A stretch of 64,000 bases of DNA, from assembly GCF_009826895.1 (NCBI RefSeq), contig NZ_WUMV01000001.1, positions 372,001 through 436,000 on the forward strand. The letters run 5' to 3'. The stretch's first letter is position 1. Each line of letters opens with the position of its first letter. This DNA is from Stappia sediminis (lineage in GTDB: Bacteria; Pseudomonadota; Alphaproteobacteria; Rhizobiales; Stappiaceae). Shown here one piece after another: positions 18,003 to 27,481 of the stretch. The notes under the pieces were generated by a model. That model did not search any database. It saw nothing but the letters and a program-made list of their open reading frames with translations, and was not told the DNA's origin. The position numbers and the translations under genes are program-made.

Positions 18003-18332
18003 CTAGCCCTCAAGCGCCTTGCGGCGTTCCTCGTATTCGGCCACGTCAATCTCGCCACGGGCCAGGCGCAATTTCAACGTTTCCAGCGCGTCGCCGCTTT
18101 TCTTCGAAGCGTTGTCCCGATCCATGAACCAGCGCACGGCAATGACGACCAGAAAGATGATGAGCGCCCAAAACAGAAACATCATCCCGAAGCCCATGAA
18201 TCCGAAACCGTAGCCATCTCCCCACATGTGGCCATGGTAACCTCGGAAGTCGTTCGATTGTGCCACTGCGGCGCCATTCATCGCCGCAAGCAGCGTCATG
18301 CCGCCGAGGGCCGTAGATAGATACCTGTTCAT
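18003..18332 (-). CDS. Small SHOCT-domain membrane protein
   Basis: The 109-residue protein starts at 18332, where GGAGAG lies 5 bases before the ATG. A signal-like N-terminus (ALGGMTLLAAMNGAAVAQS) is followed by a Gly/His/Met-rich loop (RGYHGHMWGDGYGFGFMG), one transmembrane helix (FLFWALIIFLVVIAVRWFM) and a C-terminal SHOCT motif (LETLKLRLARGEIDVAEYEE). Met- and His-rich loops are common in copper-handling proteins, and the gene is sandwiched between copA and cueR. A role as a copper accessory protein is inference. Confidence 0.82.
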   Translation of the reverse strand: MNRYLSTALGGMTLLAAMNGAAVAQSNDFRGYHGHMWGDGYGFGFMGFGMMFLFWALIIFLVVIAVRWFMDRDNASKKSGDALETLKLRLARGEIDVAEYEERRKALEG

Positions 18333-18495
18333 TTTTCTCTCCATTTCGCTTTTTTGAAATTCATGCGTTGACCCTAGAGCCGTTCTCCGAGCAATAACCT
18401 GTTGGGGAAATAACCGATTGATATACCTCAATTTTATAGGCCTCTTTTCAGGTTGCGATAATCCTCGCTTGCTTTCCCTTACGTTTATTGCGCCG

Positions 18496-20865
18496 TCAAA
18501 GCCGGATGTTTCGGAGCCTCAACGAATTGGTGATGACCGAGACCGAGGAAAGGCTCATGGCGGCCGCCGCGATCATCGGCGAAAGAAGCGTCCCGAATAC
18601 CGGATACAGCACGCCGGCGGCGATCGGCACGCCGAGCGCGTTGTAGACGAAAGCGAAGAACAGGTTCTGCTTGATGTTCCTGATCGTCGCCTTCGCGAGC
18701 TTTCGCGCGCGGACTATGCCGTTCAAATCTCCCTTGACGAGCGTGAGGCCGGCACTTTCCACCGCGACGTCCGCCCCGGTGCCCATCGCGATGCCGACAT
18801 GGGCGCTCGCAAGAGCGGGAGCGTCGTTCACGCCGTCGCCCGCCATGGCGACGGAACGGCCCTTTGCATGGAACTCCTCCACCAGCGCCTGTTTGTCTTC
18901 CGGCAGCACCTGCGCCCGCACATCGTCAATACCGAGCTTTCCGGCGACCGCGCGCGCGGTTCGCTCGTTATCGCCGGTTGCCATGATGATCGTCAGGCCA
19001 AGCTCGTGCAGCGCGCGGATGGCATCCGCCGTCGTTTCCTTGACCGGATCGGCCACAGCCAGGAGCCCGATCAGTTTACCTTCGCAAGCAACGAACATCG
19101 CCGTCTTGCCTTTGTCGCTCAGGTCTTGGGCCTTGTCGGATAAACGGTCCGTGGCAATGCCGAGATGGTCCATCATCGCCCGGTTGCCGAGCGCAACGGA
19201 CTTGCCGGCGATTTCCCCGGTCACGCCCTTGCCTGTAATGGCTTCGAACTCTGAAGCCGATGAAAGCTCAAGGTTGCGTTCGCGCGCGGCATCGACGATC
19301 GCATCGGCAAGAGGATGTTCCGATCCCCGCTCAAGGCTTGCGGCAAGCCGCAGGACATCCGCCTCATCGCCATTCTCGGCGATGACATCCGTGAGCTTCG
19401 GCTTTCCCTCCGTCAGCGTTCCCGTCTTGTCGACGATCAGCGTATCGACGTGGGCGAAGCGTTCCAGCGCCTCGGCATCCTTGATCAGGACGCCCGCCTG
19501 CGCGCCGCGTCCGGTCGCCGTCATGATCGACATCGGCGTCGCAAGCCCCAGCGCGCAGGGACAGGCGATGATCAGCACGGACACCGCCGAAACGATGGCG
19601 AAGATCATCGATGGCGGGGGCCCGAAGATCGCCCAGACCACGAAGGCTACGACCGCGACAAGCACGACGGCGGGAACGAACCATGCCGCAACGCGATCCG
19701 CCAGCCCCTGAATCGGCGCCCGCGACCTTTGCGCCTTCGCCACCATGTCGACGATGCGTGAGAGCATCGTGTCCGCGCCGACGCGTTCGGCCACCATGAC
19801 GAGCGTTCCGTTCTTGTTGAGCGTGCCGCCGGTGACGCTGTCGCCGGCTTCCTTTTCGACCGGAACGGGCTCTCCGGTGATCATGGACTCATCCACCGAC
19901 GAGCGGCCTTCGGCGATGCTGCCGTCGACGGGAATGCTGTCGCCAGGGCGAATGCGCAGCCGGTCGCCGGATTTCACCTCATCCAGCGGCACTTCTTCCT
20001 CGTTCCCGTCAGCAAGGATGCGCCGCGCGGTTTTCGGCGCAAGGTCGAGCAGCGCGCGGATTGCCGAACCCGTGCGCTCGCGCGCGCGCAACTCCATCAC
20101 CTGACCAAGGAAAACCAGCGCAATGATGACGGCGGCGGCTTCGAAATAGACCGGCACATGGCCGCTTTCCATCCGGAATGAAGCGGGAAACGCCCCCGGA
20201 AAGAGCGTCGCCACCACGCTGTATCCATAGGCCGCACCGACCCCGAGGCCGATGAGCGTCCACATGTTCGGGCTGAGGTTGACGAACGAATGATAGGCGC
20301 GCTCGAAGAAGGGAATCGCCGCCCAAAGGACCACCGGCGTCGCGAGCAGGAACTCGAGCCAGACGGAAACGCCTTCGCCGAGCCAGCCTCGAATGGGAAT
20401 GCCGATCATCGGCCCCATCGTCAGCACGAGAAGCGGGATGGCGCATGCCGCACTGATCCAGAAACGGCGGGTGAAATCGACCAGTTCCGGGTTCGGGCCC
20501 TCGTCGCCGGAAGGAACGCCCATCGGCTCGAGCGCCATGCCGCATATCGGGCAGGACCCCGGCTCGTCGCGGATGATTTCGGGGTGCATCGGGCAGGTGT
20601 ACTTCGTGCCGGACGGCATAGGCTCCGGTTCCGGCCTGTCTCCCAGGTATTTCCGAGGGTCTTCGACGAACCTGTCGTGGCACCTTTGGCTGCAGAAGAA
20701 ATAGCGATGGCCGGCGTGATCGCGGGAGGGCGTGTCCTCGCCGGGCGTTACCTTCATGCCGCAGACGGGATCCGTGACCGAATGCGCGTGTTCGCCGTGA
20801 GCATGACCATGGCCATGCGCGCGCTCAACGTTGCTGACGGAGGATTCGCTTTCTCGACCGTTCAT
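18496..20865 (-). CDS. copA: Copper-exporting P1B-type ATPase CopA
   Basis: The 789-residue P-type ATPase lacks HMA repeats. Instead it begins with a YHS metal-binding domain ([29 protein letters not shown]) and a heavy-metal-binding finger ([20 protein letters not shown]). The core has the TGEP motif ([12 protein letters not shown]), the membrane CPC motif ([13 protein letters not shown]), the phosphorylation site DKTGTL and [17 protein letters not shown]. Eight helices and the CPC motif point to Cu(I) export from the cytoplasm. A YHS plus 'MHP' N-terminus is common in alphaproteobacterial CopA. The final residues are about 165 bases upstream of the SHOCT gene, so the copA to cytochrome c genes may form one copper-induced unit. 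Confidence 0.93.
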   Translation of the reverse strand: MNGRESESSVSNVERAHGHGHAHGEHAHSVTDPVCGMKVTPGEDTPSRDHAGHRYFFCSQRCHDRFVEDPRKYLGDRPEPEPMPSGTKYTCPMHPEIIRDEPGSCPICGMALEPMGVPSGDEGPNPELVDFTRRFWISAACAIPLLVLTMGPMIGIPIRGWLGEGVSVWLEFLLATPVVLWAAIPFFERAYHSFVNLSPNMWTLIGLGVGAAYGYSVVATLFPGAFPASFRMESGHVPVYFEAAAVIIALVFLGQVMELRARERTGSAIRALLDLAPKTARRILADGNEEEVPLDEVKSGDRLRIRPGDSIPVDGSIAEGRSSVDESMITGEPVPVEKEAGDSVTGGTLNKNGTLVMVAERVGADTMLSRIVDMVAKAQRSRAPIQGLADRVAAWFVPAVVLVAVVAFVVWAIFGPPPSMIFAIVSAVSVLIIACPCALGLATPMSIMTATGRGAQAGVLIKDAEALERFAHVDTLIVDKTGTLTEGKPKLTDVIAENGDEADVLRLAASLERGSEHPLADAIVDAARERNLELSSASEFEAITGKGVTGEIAGKSVALGNRAMMDHLGIATDRLSDKAQDLSDKGKTAMFVACEGKLIGLLAVADPVKETTADAIRALHELGLTIIMATGDNERTARAVAGKLGIDDVRAQVLPEDKQALVEEFHAKGRSVAMAGDGVNDAPALASAHVGIAMGTGADVAVESAGLTLVKGDLNGIVRARKLAKATIRNIKQNLFFAFVYNALGVPIAAGVLYPVFGTLLSPMIAAAAMSLSSVSVITNSLRLRNIRL

Positions 20866-20897
20866 CTGTTCGCCTTTCGGCTCATGGAACAGTCCAA

Positions 20898-20928
20898 TAG
20901 ATAATTATTCCAGTGACTGGAAGGTCAA
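20898..20928 (-). promoter_or_regulatory. CueR-type copA promoter
   Basis: Read on the reverse strand, a -35 TTGACC is followed by a 19-base spacer and TATCTA as -10. The spacer contains the perfect dyad TTCCAGT-C-ACTGGAA (20908-20922). Overlong 19-base spacing with a central CCTTCC-type dyad is the hallmark of MerR-family promoters, and it matches the copA promoter of Escherichia coli in layout. The site ends about 33 bases before the copA start. Confidence 0.75.
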
Positions 20929-20981
20929 GTGTCTCTCGTCCTTTTCGGGAGTTGGCGTCCTCCAGGCTGATATGGCGAAAG

Positions 20982-21005
20982 AAAAGGCCGGCGCGAAGGC
21001 CGGCC
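20982..21005 (-). terminator. Terminator of the TRAP operon
   Basis: On the reverse strand GGCCGGC-loop-GCCGGCC is followed by TTTTC. It lies just after the dctM stop at 21029 and separates the TRAP operon from copA. Confidence 0.75.
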
Positions 21006-21028
21006 CATAATGCCCGTTACACGGTGCG

Positions 21029-22384
21029 CTATCCGTACACCTGATTGGGCAGCCAGGTAATGATCTGCGGGAAGAGCATGCAAAGCGCGAGCCCTATGAG
21101 CTGTATCGCCAGGAAGGGAAGCGCGGAGCGGAAGATGTCGGACATCGGAATGGAGTCCGGCGCGACACCGCGCAGGTAGAAGAGCGCATAGCCGAACGGC
21201 GGCGACAGGAAGCTCATCTGCATGTTCACCAGATAGATCACGCCGAACCACAGGACGAGATCGTCAGGACTGTCCAGGCCGAAGGACGCCGCCCCGAGCG
21301 CCTTGACGATCGGCACGAAGATCGGCACGCACAACAGCAGGATGCCGACCCAGTCGAGGAACATGCCGAGCACGATCAGCACGATCTGCATGAGGATCAG
21401 GATGCCCCAGGGGCCGAAACCCGTTCCCTGCAGAGCGCCTTGCACGAACTCCTGCCCGCCTTCCAGCACGTAGAGGCCGACGAAGATCGTCGCGCCGAAC
21501 ATGATCCAGATGACCATGGCCGATGCCTTCAGCGTGGTTATGCAGGCCTCGCGCACCGTCGGCCAGTCGAGCTTGCGGTGGATGGCGGCGACGATGAATG
21601 CGCCGAAGGTGCCGATGCCGGCGGCTTCCACGGGCGTTGCGATGCCGGTGAAGATGACGCCCAAAACGATGACGATAAGCGCTATAGGCGCGGACATCTT
21701 GGAAACGAGCGAGACTTTCTCGCGCGTCGACACGCGCTCTTCGACCGGAATCGGGGGGCCGAGTCTGGGGTTCACGTAGGAGCGGATGGTCACATAGAGG
21801 ATGTAGAGGCCGGAAAGCATCAGCCCCGGAAACACGGCGCCGATGAAAAGCTCGCCGACGGACTGTTCGGCCACGACCGCGTAGATGATAGCCAGGATCG
21901 ATGGCGGGATAAGGATGCCGAGCGTGCCGCCTGCCATGATGGAGCCCATGGCGATCTTTGGGTCGTACTGGCGCTTGAGCATGGCCGGAAGCGCGATGAT
22001 GCCCATGGTCACGACGGCGGCGCCGATCACGCCGACCATCGCCGCGAGGATCGTCGATGCGATGATCGTGGCGGAGGCAAGCCCGCCCTTGATGCCGCCC
22101 AGCACCTTGTAGATGACATCGAACATGTCGTTGATGATCCCGGCTCGCTCCAGCATTGCTGCCATGAAGATGAAGAGCGGGATCGCCGAAAGCTGATAGT
22201 TCGTCATCAACGGGAAAATGCGGCTCGGCACGATATTGAGCGCTTGCGCATCGCCCAGGACGAAGAGGAAGACGCACGCAAGCCCGCCCGTGACGAAGGC
22301 GAGCGGCAGCCCCGCCATCAGAAGGACCAGCAGGGACCCGAACATGATGAGCGTCAGCCACTCGATGGAAAGTTCAAGACCCAT
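21029..22384 (-). CDS. dctM: TRAP transporter large permease DctM
   Basis: The 451-residue integral membrane protein has about 12 helices and the DctM signatures GLPLAFVTGG, GGTLGILIPPSILAIIYAVV and ATPVEAAGIGTFGAF. It forms the Na+-coupled transport channel of a tripartite transporter with the DctQ-like subunit and the DctP protein encoded upstream. Its ATG overlaps the TAA of the dctQ gene by one base, so translation is coupled. Confidence 0.92.
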   Translation of the reverse strand: MGLELSIEWLTLIMFGSLLVLLMAGLPLAFVTGGLACVFLFVLGDAQALNIVPSRIFPLMTNYQLSAIPLFIFMAAMLERAGIINDMFDVIYKVLGGIKGGLASATIIASTILAAMVGVIGAAVVTMGIIALPAMLKRQYDPKIAMGSIMAGGTLGILIPPSILAIIYAVVAEQSVGELFIGAVFPGLMLSGLYILYVTIRSYVNPRLGPPIPVEERVSTREKVSLVSKMSAPIALIVIVLGVIFTGIATPVEAAGIGTFGAFIVAAIHRKLDWPTVREACITTLKASAMVIWIMFGATIFVGLYVLEGGQEFVQGALQGTGFGPWGILILMQIVLIVLGMFLDWVGILLLCVPIFVPIVKALGAASFGLDSPDDLVLWFGVIYLVNMQMSFLSPPFGYALFYLRGVAPDSIPMSDIFRSALPFLAIQLIGLALCMLFPQIITWLPNQVYG

Positions 22385-23724
22385 TAGTCAGCCTCTTTGA
22401 CGGTATTTGCGCTGTTGAAGACGGTACGGACGTCCTGCGCGATCTTCGAAATGCCCTGCAGGACGAGCAGCAGCCCGCCGACGACCATGACCCATTTCAT
22501 CGGCCACAGCGGCACCTCCCACTCGTTGAAGGAAATTTCGCCCCAGCGGATGTTCGGGTCCGTCCATTGGGAAAGCGTGATCCGCGACAGCATCTCGAAA
22601 AAGCCCGTCTGGCCGCGTGCCCAGTCGGAAACGACGCTGTTGCCGGAAGGGGCTGCAATCGCATCGAAGGCGAAGATGTAGCTGGTCACCAGAAGCGTGC
22701 CGGCGAAGATGAAGAAGAAGACGGACGTCAGCAGATTGACGATCGCCCGGCGGCGCGAGGACATGGCGGCGTAGAAGACGTCGACGCGCACATGGGCTTC
22801 CGTCAGCATCGCGTAGGAACCGGCGATCAGATACTGCATGCCGAACATGAGGTACATCGCCTCATGCGCCCAGTTCGTCGGCGAATTGAAGACGTAGCGG
22901 GCGATGACCTCGTAATAATAGACGAAGACGGCGATCACGGCCCAGTAGCTCACGAACTCGCCGGCGTAGAGCGACAACCGGTCTATCCAGCCGGTCCAGC
23001 CTTGCGAAACGTGCTCGATATCTTCCTTTTGCTCCTGGGCCTCAATCGCCGCTAGCGCCTGCTCGGCTTCCGAAACCGGCTCCTCGTGAATGCCGGCATT
23101 GGCGCGGGCGACCATCGAGGGAAGGAGAATGGCATCTACGGCCATGAGGGCGAGGATGAGATAGAAGGCGTAGGATGCGGCATTGTGCCAGAACGAGCGC
23201 TGCCCGCGCACCTCTTCGGCGACCGGTCTCATCGCCTCGAGCTCGGCGCGCGCCTCTTCGATCCTGGCCTGGCCGCTCTCGATCCTTCGTTCGGCACGCT
23301 CAAGCTGACGCTCGGCGCTGCGTTTGGCGAAGGAGCCTTCTTCCGCCGCTTCGGCGTCGGCCCTCAGCTTGTCGAGATCGGCAAGGGCGGTCTCGACGCG
23401 CGGTTCCTCGCGCTCGATCGTGCGTTCGGCGATGCGCAAGGTGTTGTTCGCGTCCGAAAGTACGGAGCGCGCATCGTTCGCCGCGCCGTTGGCGTAAAGG
23501 ATGAATCCGAAGATCGGGATGAAGATCAGCCCGAGCAGGCTTTTGAGATAGAGGCGGTGCAGGCCGATCAACCCGCCGGTGATAAGGATCATATAGCCGA
23601 GCGGCAGCGAATATCGCCCGCTTTTGGTCTTTGGCCGGCGCGCAAGCCACATGGCGGCCAGCGGGAAGAAGATGAGGCCGAGCCAATAGGCCCAGTGCGG
23701 CAGCGTGAAATCTAGGCTTGGCAT
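22384..23724 (-). CDS. dctQ: TRAP small permease DctQ with N-terminal TM2 and coiled-coil domains
   Basis: At 446 residues this is more than twice the usual DctQ length. Residues 1-80 form a hydrophobic domain with GGLIGLHRLYLKSLLGL, like the TM2 domain (GxxGxHRFYxG). Residues 85-175 are a charged coiled coil rich in Glu, Arg and Ala (RTIEREEPRVETALADLDKL onwards). After two more helices, residues 245-430 form a standard four-helix DctQ domain (YYYEVIARYVFNSPTNWAHE, EAHVRVDVFYAAM). It should sit with DctM in the inner membrane. What the extra domains do is unknown. They could scaffold the complex or reach a cytoplasmic partner. Confidence 0.85.
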   Translation of the reverse strand: MPSLDFTLPHWAYWLGLIFFPLAAMWLARRPKTKSGRYSLPLGYMILITGGLIGLHRLYLKSLLGLIFIPIFGFILYANGAANDARSVLSDANNTLRIAERTIEREEPRVETALADLDKLRADAEAAEEGSFAKRSAERQLERAERRIESGQARIEEARAELEAMRPVAEEVRGQRSFWHNAASYAFYLILALMAVDAILLPSMVARANAGIHEEPVSEAEQALAAIEAQEQKEDIEHVSQGWTGWIDRLSLYAGEFVSYWAVIAVFVYYYEVIARYVFNSPTNWAHEAMYLMFGMQYLIAGSYAMLTEAHVRVDVFYAAMSSRRRAIVNLLTSVFFFIFAGTLLVTSYIFAFDAIAAPSGNSVVSDWARGQTGFFEMLSRITLSQWTDPNIRWGEISFNEWEVPLWPMKWVMVVGGLLLVLQGISKIAQDVRTVFNSANTVKEAD

Positions 23725-23756
23725 TCAGGCACCTGAAGGCGGGAGATGACAGGCGT

Positions 23757-23799
23757 AATGCCTGCGCGGAGAGATCTCCGCGCAGGCATTTTTCCGTGT
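23757..23799. terminator. Intercistronic stem-loop between dctP and dctQ
   Basis: ATGCCTGCGCGGAGA and TCTCCGCGCAGGCAT form a perfect 15-base-pair stem with a 2-base loop in the 85-base gap between the dctP and dctQ genes. On the transcribed (reverse) strand no T-run follows, so it is more likely an mRNA-stabilising or attenuating hairpin than a full terminator. Such hairpins keep binding-protein levels above permease levels. Confidence 0.7.
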
Positions 23800-23809
23800 G
23801 TTGAGTTGC

Positions 23810-24910
23810 TCAAAGCTTGAGTTCGTGACCTTCCAGCAGTTCCGGCGACACGTAGCCGAGCGAGCCGGAGGTCATGTAGTCCAGCTGGATCTTGAAGATA
23901 CGCGCCGAATCCTTGTCGCGATTGGCATATTTGAACCAGATCGGCACCGCGACCTCGGTCATCAACTCCACATCGTCCTGCGTCAGGCGCGTCACTTCCG
24001 TACCGTCTGCCTCGAACTTCGCCCAGGCTTCCTGATCGGCCTTCTGGATCTTGGCATGGTGCAGGTCGGAATAGACGTGCGTTTCCATCTCCACGAACTG
24101 CCTCATCTGGTCCGACAGCGCATCCCACGAGCTTTGCGAGACCGTGATGTCCATAAGGTCGACCGGCTGGTAGAGCGACATGAAACCCGGAGGGCCCATG
24201 GAGATGTATTTCGTCACCTGCGAGAAGCCGAGGGCATAGTTCACCGCCGGGCCCACATAGTCGGCAACGTCGATCGTGCCCTTTTCCAGCGCGGGGAAGA
24301 TTTCCGAGCCCGGCAGAACGGTCGTTTCCGCGCCGATCTCGGTGAAGACTTCAGCCACCATGCCGCCCGGCAGGCGCATCTTGCGGCCGCGGAAATCGTC
24401 GATCGAACGGATCGGCACCTTCGAGTGGATGATATTCGGGCCGTGATGGACGGGGCCGACGTAGTGCATGCCCTGCGCGGCATAAAGCTCGCGCGCGATC
24501 TCAAGTCCGCCGAGGCCGTAGAAGAAGACATCCCACTCATGCGGGTTGCGAAGGCCGAGCGGGTAGGACGTCAGGAACGTCGCAGCCGGGATGATGCCCT
24601 GCGCGTAGATCGTGAAGGGGTTCACCGCGTCGAGCACGCCGTTCTTCACAGCATCGAAAAGCTGGAAGTCGCCTACGACGTCATTCGCGCCGAAGGGTTC
24701 GAACGCAAGTTCGCCGCCCGTCTTCTCGACGATCGTCCCGCACCAGTCCTTGAAGATCTGAAGGCCCGCGCCGCCTGGCCATGAAGTCTGGATCTTCCAG
24801 GTGGTGCCTTGCGCCTGCGCATTGGCAATATGCGGCGCCGCCAGCGCGCTTGCGGCCGCCACGCCGGCGCCCGCTTTCAGGAATTTGCGTCGGTTCAGTC
24901 TGGACGTCAT
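23810..24910 (-). CDS. dctP: TRAP substrate-binding protein DctP
   Basis: The 366-residue protein starts at 24910 with an AGGGAGG ribosome binding site. It carries a twin-arginine signal (NRRKFLKAGAGVAAASALAA, likely cut after ANA). The mature part has the DctP/TakP fold signatures WKIQTSWPGGAGLQIFKDW, FFYGLGGLEIARELYAAQGM and IDDFRGRKMRLPGGMVAEVF. The last, with Arg and the following Gly-rich loop, binds the carboxylate of organic acids. Related TakP-group proteins bind 2-oxo acids or other carboxylates, and the true substrate is unknown. Export by the Tat route suggests that it folds before export. It heads the dctP-dctQ-dctM operon and is divergent from a PQQ-dehydrogenase gene. Confidence 0.88.
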   Translation of the reverse strand: MTSRLNRRKFLKAGAGVAAASALAAPHIANAQAQGTTWKIQTSWPGGAGLQIFKDWCGTIVEKTGGELAFEPFGANDVVGDFQLFDAVKNGVLDAVNPFTIYAQGIIPAATFLTSYPLGLRNPHEWDVFFYGLGGLEIARELYAAQGMHYVGPVHHGPNIIHSKVPIRSIDDFRGRKMRLPGGMVAEVFTEIGAETTVLPGSEIFPALEKGTIDVADYVGPAVNYALGFSQVTKYISMGPPGFMSLYQPVDLMDITVSQSSWDALSDQMRQFVEMETHVYSDLHHAKIQKADQEAWAKFEADGTEVTRLTQDDVELMTEVAVPIWFKYANRDKDSARIFKIQLDYMTSGSLGYVSPELLEGHELKL

Positions 24911-25468
24911 GGGTTTTCCTCCCTTATTGGCTGCTTCAACGGCCGGCCGGGTGGATGTTGATTTGTATGAGCCGGGTTGAAGCGCAGCCCCACGTTGCCT
25001 TCCCCAATAAAATATTATGATAGCCACGCCGTGAGGTGAGGTAAACCGCCGAGTATAATTTCCGAAGGACTTATTGTTTCCAATTTTGACAAGCTATTTC
25101 TCCGAAAAATTATATGCGTTGCATCAAGGCAGTTGCTGCACTGCAAATATTTAGGTGAGTAAAAATAATACTCTTAATTCCGTGACTTGGCGGAATCCTT
25201 GAAGAAATTCGGCCGATTCCATCGGGCGGCTTAAATCGTTTCAGTTAATACATCGAACCTCCAAGGGCAAAATGTTGCGTGCGGTCGAGCCTGTTCGCAT
25301 GCCTTGATTGCGTCAGGCTGGCTGTTCGGAATTAAGCATGGGGTGTTAACGGCCCACTGTGCTGTAGCCAAGTTGCGAAAAATAAATAATATGAATGCGT
25401 CGGGTGTGGCTGAAAAGCCCCTGAAAACAAGCCCCCCACAATCTGTGTGTTCACACGGGAGGAGACCC
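24911..25468. promoter_or_regulatory. Divergent AT-richer control region, 558 bases
   Basis: This gap between dctP and the PQQ-dehydrogenase gene is clearly more AT-rich than its surroundings at about 25040-25400. A possible forward promoter is TTGACA (25086-25091), an 18-base spacer and TTATAT (25110-25115), although it lies about 350 bases before the ATG. No open frame here has a credible start. Confidence 0.35.
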
Positions 25469-26725
25469 ATGAAGAAGATTCTGCTGGCTACCGCGTGCCT
25501 TTTCCTCGGCGCGGGGATCGCGAACGCTCAGGCGCCTGTGCCGGACAACCTCGAAAAGCTCTCGAACTTTCAGAGCACCGGAACGACCGAATTCACCTTT
25601 ATCGATCAGACCGGCGAATATGCCGACGGCATCAAGAAGAACCTGGAACGCATCAAGATGCCGGCAGGCTTCAAGATCGAGCTTTATGCCGTGGTTCCCG
25701 ACGCGCGGCATATGGCGGTGGGCCCGCAGGGCATCGTGACCTTTGTCGGTACCCGCAAGGACAAGGTCTGGGCGGTGACGGACCGCAACAAGGACCGTGT
25801 GGCGGACGAGGTGAAGGATTTCGCGCCATCGCTCAAATTCGCGATCCCGAACGGACCGTGTTTCTCCAAGGATGGTTTCCTCTATATCGCCGAGCAGAAC
25901 CGGGTTCTGGTCTATCCGGCGGCAGAGTTCTTCTACGAAAGCCCGGATGTGGCGGCCTTCAACGTCGTCAAGCAGGGCGAACTCATCCCGCCGGAGGAAG
26001 AGAGCTACAACCACACGGCGCGCGTATGCAAGATCGGGCCGGACGGCAAGCTCTACATCTCCCTCGGCCAGCCGTTCAACGTGTCGCCGCCGGAAAAGCT
26101 CGACCTTTACAAGAAGGTCGGCATCGGCGGCATGATCCGCATGAACACTGACGGAACGGGCCGTGAAGTCTATACCTACGGCATTCGCAATTCCGTGGGG
26201 CACGACTTCCATCCCGTCACCGGCGAACTCTGGTTCACCGACAACCAGGTCGATGGCATGGGCGATGACATCCCGCCGGGCGAGATCAACCATCAGACGG
26301 CGCCAGGCCAGCATTTCGGCCATCCGTGGTATGGCGGCGGCAGCGTTCGCACGAAAGAATACGCCGAAGCGGCGGAAGTGCCGGTCGACGTTGTGATGCC
26401 CGCCGTGGAAACGGTGGCGCATGCGGCCGACCTCGGCATGCACTTCTACACGGGCGACATGTTCCCCGCGCACTACAAGAACGCCATCTTCTCTGCGCAG
26501 CACGGTTCGTGGAACCGCACGACGCCGGTCGGTGCCCGTGTGATGGTCACGCACATCGATGATGAGGGGAATGCGACCACCGAACCCTTCGCCGAAGGCT
26601 GGATCGACGAGAATGGCGAATATCTCGGCCGTCCGGTGGACGTCGCGGAGCTTCGTGACGGATCGATCCTCGTTTCCGACGATCTTGCCGGCGCGATCTA
26701 TCGTATCTCGTACGAGGGCAACTGA
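25469..26725 (+). CDS. PQQ-dependent sugar dehydrogenase (sorbosone dehydrogenase type)
   Basis: The 418-residue protein starts at 25469 after GGAGGAGA. Its signal peptide is KKILLATACLFLGAGIANAQ with cleavage after ANA. The mature chain shows the six-bladed beta-propeller pattern of soluble glucose/sorbosone dehydrogenases: MPAGFKIELYAVVPDARHMA, a His at HMA that matches the catalytic site, RMNTDGTGREVYTYGIRNSV, PGEINHQTAPGQHFGHPWYG and SAQHGSWNRTTPVGARVMV. These proteins oxidise aldoses in the periplasm and pass electrons to cytochrome c. The next gene, overlapping by one base, is exactly such a cytochrome. Confidence 0.87.
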   Translation: MKKILLATACLFLGAGIANAQAPVPDNLEKLSNFQSTGTTEFTFIDQTGEYADGIKKNLERIKMPAGFKIELYAVVPDARHMAVGPQGIVTFVGTRKDKVWAVTDRNKDRVADEVKDFAPSLKFAIPNGPCFSKDGFLYIAEQNRVLVYPAAEFFYESPDVAAFNVVKQGELIPPEEESYNHTARVCKIGPDGKLYISLGQPFNVSPPEKLDLYKKVGIGGMIRMNTDGTGREVYTYGIRNSVGHDFHPVTGELWFTDNQVDGMGDDIPPGEINHQTAPGQHFGHPWYGGGSVRTKEYAEAAEVPVDVVMPAVETVAHAADLGMHFYTGDMFPAHYKNAIFSAQHGSWNRTTPVGARVMVTHIDDEGNATTEPFAEGWIDENGEYLGRPVDVAELRDGSILVSDDLAGAIYRISYEGN

Positions 26726-27309
26726 TGCTTCGTGCCGCAATTCTCATCCTGGGCGGGGTTTTCCTCGCCCAGGGTGCATTCGCACAGGACCTTGCCGGAG
26801 ATCCCCAGGCCGGCCGGAAGAAAGCCGGCATGTGCCGCACCTGTCATGGGCTCGACGGTTATGCGAAAATCCCGATCGCCCCGCATATCGGCGGCGAACC
26901 TGCAAGCTACATTGCCAAACAGTTGAAGGCCTTTCGCCAGGGCACCCGCACCCATGAGATGATGAGCGTGGTTGCAAAGAACCTCGACGATCAGTCGATC
27001 GCCGATTTGGCGGCCTGGTATTCCTCCCATTCGGCCTCAGCTTCCTTGCCACAGGGCAAGGGTGAAGCCGATGCGCCGGAAGTCTGTGTCGCCTGTCATG
27101 GCGCAAACGGGATCGGCCAGGTGGAAAACGTTCCAAACCTCGCTGGCGAAAGCGCGATCTATATCGACACGCAGCTGAAAGCCTTCAGGCTCGGCAAGCG
27201 TACCGATGATGTGATGTCGGTAATAGCTACCGACCTTTCGAACGATGAAATTCGTGAAATCGCGGATTGGTATGCGTCGGTAAAGCTTGAAATCACGCAA
27301 TCGCAATAA
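26725..27309 (+). CDS. Di-haem cytochrome c (c4/c553 type)
   Basis: The 194-residue protein has a signal peptide (AAILILGGVFLAQGAFAQ) and two similar cytochrome c domains, each with a CxxCH motif (CRTCHG near residue 35, CVACHG near 120). Each repeat has IAPHIGGEPASYIAKQLKAF or NVPNLAGESAIYIDTQLKAF followed by a Met in MMSVVAKNL or VMSVIATDL, so both haems are probably His/Met ligated. It should accept electrons from the PQQ dehydrogenase it overlaps (TGATG). Confidence 0.88.
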   Translation: MLRAAILILGGVFLAQGAFAQDLAGDPQAGRKKAGMCRTCHGLDGYAKIPIAPHIGGEPASYIAKQLKAFRQGTRTHEMMSVVAKNLDDQSIADLAAWYSSHSASASLPQGKGEADAPEVCVACHGANGIGQVENVPNLAGESAIYIDTQLKAFRLGKRTDDVMSVIATDLSNDEIREIADWYASVKLEITQSQ

Positions 27310-27431
27310 GGGGCTGGAAAGTCTCGTACGCGGCGCGGGCAATGCCTTGTTCGCGCCCGTCCTTTGCGCCCGACGACGGACGCGTCCTTGGCGCGCCTTG
27401 TCTCCTGCGTCACGCCAATTCCACGGTATAT

Positions 27432-27456
27432 GGAACTTTACGTAGGCTCGCTCGTT
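27432..27456 (+). promoter_or_regulatory. Sigma EcfG-type promoter
   Basis: GGAAC is followed after 16 bases by CGTT, matching the GGAAC-N16/17-CGTT consensus of the alphaproteobacterial general stress sigma factor. It lies 26 bases before the ATG at 27482. The matching sigma factor is encoded in this window at 32064-32648. Confidence 0.65.
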
Positions 27457-27481
27457 CTCCCGAAACAAGCAAGGGAGACGA

